From: Thermoplasmata archaeon
Lineage (GTDB): Archaea > Thermoplasmatota > Thermoplasmata > Thermoplasmatales > Thermoplasmataceae
DNA length: 20,875 nt
Direction of reading: 5' to 3'
Assembly: GCA_021833045.1 (NCBI GenBank)
Contig: JAKBGP010000012.1
Coordinates: forward strand, 1-20,875
Shown here: positions 16,143 through 20,875 of the stretch, in pieces
Numbering within the stretch: position 1 is the stretch's first letter
Layout: each line of letters opens with the position of its first letter
Position numbers and translations under genes: made by a program
Notes under the pieces: model-generated
What the model was told of the DNA's origin: nothing
Seen by the model: the letters and a program-made list of their open reading frames with translations, nothing else
The model's database searches: none

Positions 16143-17879
16143 TTACCAATTGGAATTTCCCCTTGGTGTGTCAGATGGATAATTCCATCTGTAGAATGTT
16201 GAAACAGAATGGACAGAATGGGAAAGTTCTTTGAAATTCTTGGAACCATCTTTATTGTATCTGACTGCTTCCCTTACATTAAGATGCCCCTGTTCTTTTA
16301 ATGTTTCAACTGCCTGTTGGAAATCCCCTGACAACATATTGGCATTAGGTTGCAGGTCTCCATTACTCACCCATTTGCCATTCTCTGATTTATAGGCTAT
16401 GGTTTCGAATATCTCAACTCCATTTTTACCTTTATCTTTTATGTTTTCTACATCCCATCTCTTATCTGGATTTTTAAGAATGGTCATAATATGCTTCTCG
16501 AATTTCTTCTTAATCATCTGCGAACTGCGTATCTCTGCATCCTTTGTTGATTTTTCCAGCCAGTAGTTGAATACTTCCATTGCATTGGCATGGTATTCCT
16601 CAAGATCCCTAATGGCTTCCTGCAAATCTATGGATTCCATTCTCAATTCTTCACCATCGAAGTTGCCTCTGGATGCAGAATGAATGATGGCTAATTTCCA
16701 GACCAATACAGGATATTTGCTTCTGGAAAGAACATCATAGTTATCAATATCCTGCGAACTGGATAGATCGGACTGAACATCTGCTATTGCCTGTAATATT
16801 TCAGTTCTGTATTCATTGTAATCTTTGAGAAATTCATCAGAATATTTTACCATCTTAATGTTTTTAAGAAGTGCGAGTTCCTCTATGATGTGTTTTCTCT
16901 GTTCCTCTCTTATCTTATCATCTAGTGAGGATCTTTTAATGTCCTTGATGCATACTCTTTTGGATTTGACAAATAGGAATCTGTTTCCTGCTCCCTGAAA
17001 CCAAAAGGATTTGTTGGATTTCTCAATCATTTCTGGAACTCCAGACAGCCATATGTTTCCTGTTATTGGTGGGTATTTCTCCTCTCCTCTGGCTATGGTT
17101 GTATATGATTGCAATCTATTGTCTATCATCTGGCACATAAAGGAATAGATGTCTGAAAGAGAGTTTTCTTTTAGCATTGCCATTAGAACTTGTGCTTCAT
17201 CCCAGGTTATCATGACGTCCCTCTTCTTATCTGGATCATTGGAGTAAAACTTTGCAAGAGATTTCATCATTCCTTTGGCTGTTCCTGTCTCATATCTTAC
17301 GTGATCTTTGTATATTGTCGGCATGAAATCATCTATTCCAGATACTAAAAGAGGTGTCTTATTGGTTCCAGATGGTTCTGACCACCAGAAGCCTAAATTG
17401 GGCAGTATTTTACCTTTTGCATTGGCAGAAATAGCATTAGACATCGCCGTTGCTATCTCAAATATCGCCATAGACTTCCTTGGATTATCATCTGCATCTG
17501 TTGATTCGTGGTATTCCATTAACTCTCCTATTAGATCGCCATTGACTTTATGGGGTGTGAATGAAGGATTTTTCTCCTCATATTCCACTATTCTCTTATT
17601 AAGGAGATTTTCTGCGTTTTCTCCATCTCCCATAACAGACAATGGATCCTCTATGTGATTATCACAGTAGAAGCAAGAATAGTATTCCTGATCTATATAT
17701 GTGACATTTCCATCATCATCTGTAAATGGAACTGGAATTATCTGGAATGTCATCTCAATTTTATGTATTGGGCAGATGTGTTCTTCATCAGTTGTTTCCG
17801 AACCTTTAAATACCTGTTCGTGTTTATTTAATTGAGCATTGGGGGGCCTCGGTTCACCTCCTTGTCCTCCTGTTCTCAT
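16143..17879 (-). CDS. DUF3987-like P-loop protein with N-terminal zinc ribbon; probable replication protein of the element
   Basis: The 578-residue protein starts with a Gly/Pro-rich tail, then a zinc-ribbon-like CPIH...CFYC (Cys36, His39, Cys69, Cys72). A DUF3987-type ATPase core follows: SEPSGTNKTPLL at 167-178 aligns with GPSGSGKSP-type Walker A motifs but has Asn173 for the usual Gly. DVMITWDEAQ (Asp227-Glu228) is Walker B, and GAGNRFLFV carries the family's Arg300. The C-terminal third is helical. DUF3987 proteins are common on plasmids and integrated elements, often beside primases, and are thought to be helicase-like. Start ATG 17879 has the Shine-Dalgarno AGGAGGA 9 nt upstream and overlaps the stop of a 30-codon ORF (ATGA). 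It is the last gene of a three-gene operon and reads toward the putative origin. Confidence 0.7.
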   Translation of the reverse strand: MRTGGQGGEPRPPNAQLNKHEQVFKGSETTDEEHICPIHKIEMTFQIIPVPFTDDDGNVTYIDQEYYSCFYCDNHIEDPLSVMGDGENAENLLNKRIVEYEEKNPSFTPHKVNGDLIGELMEYHESTDADDNPRKSMAIFEIATAMSNAISANAKGKILPNLGFWWSEPSGTNKTPLLVSGIDDFMPTIYKDHVRYETGTAKGMMKSLAKFYSNDPDKKRDVMITWDEAQVLMAMLKENSLSDIYSFMCQMIDNRLQSYTTIARGEEKYPPITGNIWLSGVPEMIEKSNKSFWFQGAGNRFLFVKSKRVCIKDIKRSSLDDKIREEQRKHIIEELALLKNIKMVKYSDEFLKDYNEYRTEILQAIADVQSDLSSSQDIDNYDVLSRSKYPVLVWKLAIIHSASRGNFDGEELRMESIDLQEAIRDLEEYHANAMEVFNYWLEKSTKDAEIRSSQMIKKKFEKHIMTILKNPDKRWDVENIKDKGKNGVEIFETIAYKSENGKWVSNGDLQPNANMLSGDFQQAVETLKEQGHLNVREAVRYNKDGSKNFKELSHSVHSVSTFYRWNYPSDTPRGNSNW

Positions 17880-17968
17880 GTTTTTCTGTCCTCCTTTTTC
17901 TTAGGTTCCTCATCGAATAAATACTGTAAAATCCTGTTTAGTTCTCGCATCAATTCAGCGTGTTCCAT
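17876..17968 (-). CDS. 30-residue charged ORF between the AbrB-like and DUF3987-like genes
   Basis: ATG 17968 encodes MEHAELMRELNRILQYLFDE followed by a Glu/Lys-rich tail, predicted as one amphipathic helix. Its stop overlaps the ATG of the DUF3987-like gene (ATGA), and its 5' end overlaps the AbrB-like gene by 14 bp in another frame. The tail codons also form the Shine-Dalgarno of the next gene. It may be a small partner protein or a coupling ORF. GTG 17977 is an alternative start. Confidence 0.45.
   Translation of the reverse strand: MEHAELMRELNRILQYLFDEEPKKKEDRKT
17889..17895 (-). promoter_or_regulatory. Ribosome binding site of the DUF3987-like gene
   Basis: AGGAGGA on the minus strand ends 9 nt before ATG 17879. 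It lies inside the 30-codon ORF and supports the ATG 17879 start over internal ones. Confidence 0.6.
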
Positions 17969-18131
17969 TTTCTGCACAGTTGTTAGGTTTTACAGGTTTC
18001 ACTGTAATTGAACCATTTTGGTTGATGTAAAAATCAACGGACATGGTATCCACTAAACGATGCTCACGGACATATTCTATTGGAATCCTAACGAAATATG
18101 TTTTGTTATACTTCGATAACTTTGTCCTCAT
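17955..18131 (-). CDS. AbrB/MazE-like small DNA-binding protein
   Basis: ATG 18131 opens a 58-residue frame: MRTKLSKYNKTYFVRIPIEY, a helix-like VREHRLVDTM, then SVDFYINQNGSITVKPVKP. The pattern (strand, RIP turn, short helix, strands ending in GSITVKP) is that of swapped-hairpin AbrB-type regulators, which bind DNA as dimers and often repress their own operon. A TATA box (18151-18160) sits at leaderless distance. It is the first gene of the operon with the 30-codon ORF and the DUF3987-like gene, so it probably regulates copy control or antitoxin-like functions there. No MazF-type toxin is next to it, which favours the regulator reading. Confidence 0.65.
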   Translation of the reverse strand: MRTKLSKYNKTYFVRIPIEYVREHRLVDTMSVDFYINQNGSITVKPVKPNNCAENGTR

Positions 18132-18150
18132 GAAGTATATATTTTGTATT

Positions 18151-18160
18151 TATATTTAAA
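18151..18160 (-). promoter_or_regulatory. TATA box of the AbrB-like operon
   Basis: TTTAAATATA on the minus strand is centred about 24 nt before ATG 18131, giving leaderless spacing. A second AT-rich stretch (AAATACAAAATATATA) follows it toward the gene. Confidence 0.6.
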
Positions 18161-18228
18161 ACTGTTGTAAGCTGATTGCTTGTAGAACCAGTAATTTACG
18201 GCAATATAGATAGATAGATGTTGTATTT

Positions 18229-18885
18229 TTAATGCTTTGTAATGATCCAATATTTCTGCAATGCCGTGACTGCACTTCGTGGTATTCCCTTAGCGTCTTC
18301 TATAATCTTTCTCATGGTTCTATCTGGAACTTGAAGGTTCTCCTTCTTTGCAATCTTGATAAGCAACATCTCTATTTCCTCATCTTTCAAAGGCTCGAAC
18401 TCAAATGCAGTGAATCTGGTCAGCATTGGTTCTGTGAATTTGCTTATATCATTCGCTATGAAGATCACTTTGGCATCTGTTCTGCTTTCCAGAGCCTTTT
18501 CCAATACGTTCTGAGCCTGTTTGGTGAGCATCTCGGCTTTATCAAAAATAAGGATCATTCCTTCTGTGGTGTGTTCATCATCTTTATCCTCTGTTATTTC
18601 AAAATTAGACATCCCTGCACCTACAGAGCCAAGAATATGCACAAATTTATCCATATCATCCTTACCGTTGAGCTGTGCAGAATTTATATGCTCAAAGTCG
18701 TGTTTTCCATCATAGCAGAAAGAGTAAGCGCTTGAGGTTTTCCCCAGTCCTGGGTCTCCGTAAAATAAAAGATTTGGCAGATCATATACTGTCAATTTAA
18801 CATATTTTTTAAGCTCTCCAATTATGTCCTGATTTCCTGCCACATCATCGAGATGAAAGGGTCTGTATTTTTCTGTCCATTGCAT
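18229..18885 (-). CDS. RFC-small-subunit-like AAA+ protein, short and with an altered Walker B
   Basis: Clamp-loader small subunits load PCNA at primer ends. This protein opens with WTEKYRP (residues 3-9), the RFC signature, then Walker A GDPGLGKT (43-50). Where RFC has DEAD, it has FDKAEML (Asp115-Lys116-Ala117-Glu118), so the catalytic Glu is replaced by Lys. The SRC arginine-finger motif reads TRF (Arg157), sensor 1 Asn145 is present, and IPRSAVTALQ matches the sensor 2 region. At 218 residues it lacks the C-terminal collar domain of full RFC subunits (about 320). It lies 25 bp after the integrase gene on the same strand. It probably binds ATP but hydrolyses it poorly, so it may recruit or interfere with host RFC/PCNA; that is inference. 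The WTEKYRP position fixes the ATG. Confidence 0.8.
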   Translation of the reverse strand: MQWTEKYRPFHLDDVAGNQDIIGELKKYVKLTVYDLPNLLFYGDPGLGKTSSAYSFCYDGKHDFEHINSAQLNGKDDMDKFVHILGSVGAGMSNFEITEDKDDEHTTEGMILIFDKAEMLTKQAQNVLEKALESRTDAKVIFIANDISKFTEPMLTRFTAFEFEPLKDEEIEMLLIKIAKKENLQVPDRTMRKIIEDAKGIPRSAVTALQKYWIITKH

Positions 18886-18910
18886 ATCTTCTTATATAGT
18901 TGCCTTTATT

Positions 18911-20407
18911 TCAATTTTTTCCTTTTTCTTTGTGGTGGACGATTCCTGTATTGAATTCAGTTTCTTGCTTAGGTTCTCTTTTCAGAGGTTTGTCCTTAGT
19001 CTTCTTGTCTCTCCCTACCTCTTTTCTGGCATTATCTAATGGCACGGATTCATCCTTTTGTTCATCTTGGTTCTGTTTTTTCAATCTATCTTTTATCAAA
19101 TCCAATTCTCCTCTTTTTTCCAAATCGATAAGTAGGCTTGATAAAACATCCAATTTGCTTTCTTGTGGTAAATTCTGTAATAGTGCTTTTTGATCTCCCG
19201 ATATGATAGAACCCAATGCATCGGTGACTTTTTTCTCCTTTTCTATCTCATTAATAGCCTCTTCTACAGTTAATGGCATCCAACAGTTGTAACAATTTTT
19301 TGCATTGGATGGATTCTTCTTCCCACATCTCTGGCATACCACTGGCAATAAGTTATCGTCATCCTTTTCCTCAAAAGCTATTCCTGAGGCTCTTAGGATT
19401 GCTTCATCTTTTTGTTTTATTGATAGATGCTCATATACTTCAATCATTCTTGATCCTTTTGTCCATCCCACTTGATCCTTTAGAGCAGATTCTGATAAGT
19501 TTTTGTCCACCATTCTGGTAACATAGCTATGCCGAAACAAATGTGGATGAATCCTCCTGGTTATTCCTGCTCTCTTCATAACCTTTCTAAACATAGAATA
19601 TACATCACTATGATCCATTGCCTTACCAAAATTCCTTACCTCTAAACCACAGAAAACAGGAGAATCTATATCATTTCTGTTTGGATGGTTTTCTATCCAT
19701 AGTTTCAGATAGGCAACAGAATTTCCAACAATTCTAACACGCCTGTAGCCTGTTTTTCCTGTAACAGAAAGCACATAGCCATACTGATCTGATTGCGCAT
19801 CTCTTATTCTCAGAGTTAATAATTCTCCTAACCTGCAACCTGAATCATATAAAGTAGAAATCAATGCTCTATCTCTGGCATTCATGCAATTGTCTATTAT
19901 CTTCAGATATTCCTCTGTGGTTACCAATTCATCAGGTTTTACCTTAGAACCTAATTTTCTGTTCCTTGTTATCCATCGTGTGCATTCTGGTTCAGTTCTA
20001 AATTTGCCTTCTCCAATTCCCAATTTCCATTTATAGTAATGCTTGATGCATTTTTTGTAGTCTTCCAAAGTAACATCTGAAATTTTCCTTTGCTGAATCT
20101 TCTTCTCTGGTATAGGAGATGATGTCTCATAGGTTTGTTTTTTTACATTTGTATATCTGTTTATCTTTCTATCTATCAGTTTTGTTAAAAGCATTTTGAT
20201 ATCCTGCTTTGAAGGATTTGTAAATTTATCCTGTAGAATGGTTGCTATTATCCTGAGCCTTACAGCATAATAGTATTGGTGAGCAAATGATTTTCCATCA
20301 AATCTCATTTCATTCAGAAAATCCAATATATCATCCTTTGCCTCTTTTGGAATTTCCGATCTCATTAGTCTTTCTTTCTCTCCTTCTAAATCTTTCTCAG
20401 GATTCAT
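18911..20407 (-). CDS. Tyrosine recombinase (integrase) with C-terminal zinc ribbon
   Basis: The 498-residue protein catalyses site-specific DNA strand exchange, probably integration and excision of the element. A core-binding SAM-like region (about 25-150) precedes the catalytic domain: Arg192 in SGCRLGELL, Lys218 in VTGKTG, His289-x-x-Arg292 in HPHLFRH, Trp315 in VGWTKG (the H/W position), and Tyr325 in IEVYEH. All catalytic residues are present. A zinc ribbon C358-x2-C361...C372-x2-C375 and a long charged tail (about 380-498) follow, an archaeal XerC-like layout. The start is ATG 20407 with a TATA box at leaderless distance. It is the outermost gene next to the chromosomal aminopeptidase gene, as expected of an integrase near an element end. 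Confidence 0.9.
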   Translation of the reverse strand: MNPEKDLEGEKERLMRSEIPKEAKDDILDFLNEMRFDGKSFAHQYYYAVRLRIIATILQDKFTNPSKQDIKMLLTKLIDRKINRYTNVKKQTYETSSPIPEKKIQQRKISDVTLEDYKKCIKHYYKWKLGIGEGKFRTEPECTRWITRNRKLGSKVKPDELVTTEEYLKIIDNCMNARDRALISTLYDSGCRLGELLTLRIRDAQSDQYGYVLSVTGKTGYRRVRIVGNSVAYLKLWIENHPNRNDIDSPVFCGLEVRNFGKAMDHSDVYSMFRKVMKRAGITRRIHPHLFRHSYVTRMVDKNLSESALKDQVGWTKGSRMIEVYEHLSIKQKDEAILRASGIAFEEKDDDNLLPVVCQRCGKKNPSNAKNCYNCWMPLTVEEAINEIEKEKKVTDALGSIISGDQKALLQNLPQESKLDVLSSLLIDLEKRGELDLIKDRLKKQNQDEQKDESVPLDNARKEVGRDKKTKDKPLKREPKQETEFNTGIVHHKEKGKN

Positions 20408-20427
20408 AAAAAATACATGATAATTTA

Positions 20428-20436
20428 TTATTTAAA
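20428..20436 (-). promoter_or_regulatory. TATA box of the integrase gene
   Basis: TTTAAATAA on the minus strand is centred 25 nt before ATG 20407, matching leaderless spacing. The remaining gap to the aminopeptidase gene (20437-20642) shows no tRNA and no clear attachment site. Confidence 0.6.
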
Positions 20437-20642
20437 TGTTGGTTCATTGAACTTTTGTATCAAAAATCCTCCAGTCCATTACAATTAGATTTTTCTTTAA
20501 CCCTCAAAATAACTTCATAAGTTATTGTATTGCTATCTTGTATTTGTGATTATATCAATCTTTCAGCATTATTCAAATTTCCTTGTTTTTTAATTCGTAT
20601 TAGAAAGATTATTTAGTTGATCTTGGATTGAATAAGGTGAAT

Positions 20643-20875
20643 ATGGAATTTAGACAATATCGTATATTCATTGATTTCACCGGCAATGATCATAACTTCA
20701 ATGGAATAGTGGAAATAGATTATTATAGAAATGGTGAACCTCTTACTATTGATGCAAAAGATATGAAAATTCTATCACTGTCTATTGATGGAAGGGATTT
20801 TCCGTATAACCATGACCAGGTAAATTGGAAGTTGCTCATAGAAAGGAATCCACCAGAGTCTGGTAAATTAACTTT
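20643..20875 (+). CDS. Tricorn-protease interacting factor F-like aminopeptidase, 3' end outside window
   Basis: The 77 visible codons (MEFRQYRIFIDFTGNDHNFN, then GIVEIDYYRNGEPLTIDAKD and LSLSIDGRDFPY) match the N-terminal beta domain of M1-family aminopeptidases. In Thermoplasma these (factors F2/F3) finish peptides released by the proteasome and tricorn. The family is recognised by the pattern Y-x-hydrophobic-F-D, F-x-G, then IDAKDMKILSLSIDG. The zinc site (HExxH) would lie far downstream. A GGTGA Shine-Dalgarno-like stretch sits just before the ATG. It is divergent from the integrase gene and appears to be ordinary chromosome. Confidence 0.75.
   Translation, partial: MEFRQYRIFIDFTGNDHNFNGIVEIDYYRNGEPLTIDAKDMKILSLSIDGRDFPYNHDQVNWKLLIERNPPESGKLT

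Noticed and set aside
17308..17658. 116-codon plus-strand ORF opposite the DUF3987-like gene
   Set aside because: It is an antisense shadow of a gene with recognised motifs, with no promoter or ribosome site of its own.
18891..18900. TATA-like ACTATATAAG upstream of the RFC-like gene
   Set aside because: It lies only about 10 nt before the ATG, too close for a leaderless start there; the gene is more likely read from the integrase promoter.
20408..20642. tRNA or attachment site next to the integrase
   Set aside because: No tRNA T-loop sequence (GGTTCRANYCC) or cloverleaf was seen, and no duplicate of this sequence was found elsewhere in the window.

Overview
The window looks like an accessory region of an AT-rich archaeal chromosome, most likely from the order Thermoplasmatales. 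Three things support this. The right edge carries the start of a gene resembling the tricorn-protease interacting factor F aminopeptidases. A protein with the archaeal/eukaryotic RFC signature WTEKYRP is present. Several genes have a TATA-like box about 25 nt before the start codon, as expected for leaderless archaeal transcripts. Arg codons are mostly AGA/AGG. The placement is inference from a few genes; no rRNA or tRNA is present to confirm it.

Layout, left to right. (1) 1-6505, plus strand: a type I restriction-modification operon, hsdM (5' end outside the window), hsdS and hsdR, followed 41 bp later by an unrecognised membrane-anchored coiled-coil protein. (2) 6566-8216, minus strand: two unrecognised genes, the second a long coiled-coil protein. 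(3) 8305-9043: non-coding or decayed DNA ending in a broken N-terminal fragment of an adenine-specific DNA methyltransferase, whose antisense strand now supplies the last ~20 codons of a 343-codon minus-strand gene (8982-10013). (4) 10388-15408: scattered small accessory genes, many probably defence-related: a PD-(D/E)XK-like protein, a two-helix membrane protein, a broken Panacea-antitoxin/RelE-toxin pair, a second nuclease-like protein, and a HEPN/DUF4145-like protein with an RNDAAH motif. (5) 15409-20407, minus strand: the apparent replication and integration module of an integrated plasmid-like element. It holds a tyrosine recombinase with a C-terminal zinc ribbon, a short RFC-like AAA+ protein with an altered Walker B motif, an AbrB-like regulator, a 30-codon ORF, and a DUF3987-like P-loop protein with a zinc-ribbon N-terminus. 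A 734-bp gene-poor AT-rich region follows, with CCATCA direct repeats and long inverted repeats that resemble an origin. (6) 20643-end: the chromosomal aminopeptidase gene.

The left and right parts share a theme of anti-parasite functions, and region 5 looks like the vehicle that could have carried some of them. CCATCA repeat clusters recur at about 10.9, 12.3 and 15.7 kb, tying the middle genes to the replication module.

Two small genes on the minus strand between 17.87 and 18.13 kb (58 and 30 codons), and the full extents of the broken toxin and antitoxin genes, were found by direct translation. No attachment-site duplication, CRISPR array, tRNA or complete insertion sequence was recognised.
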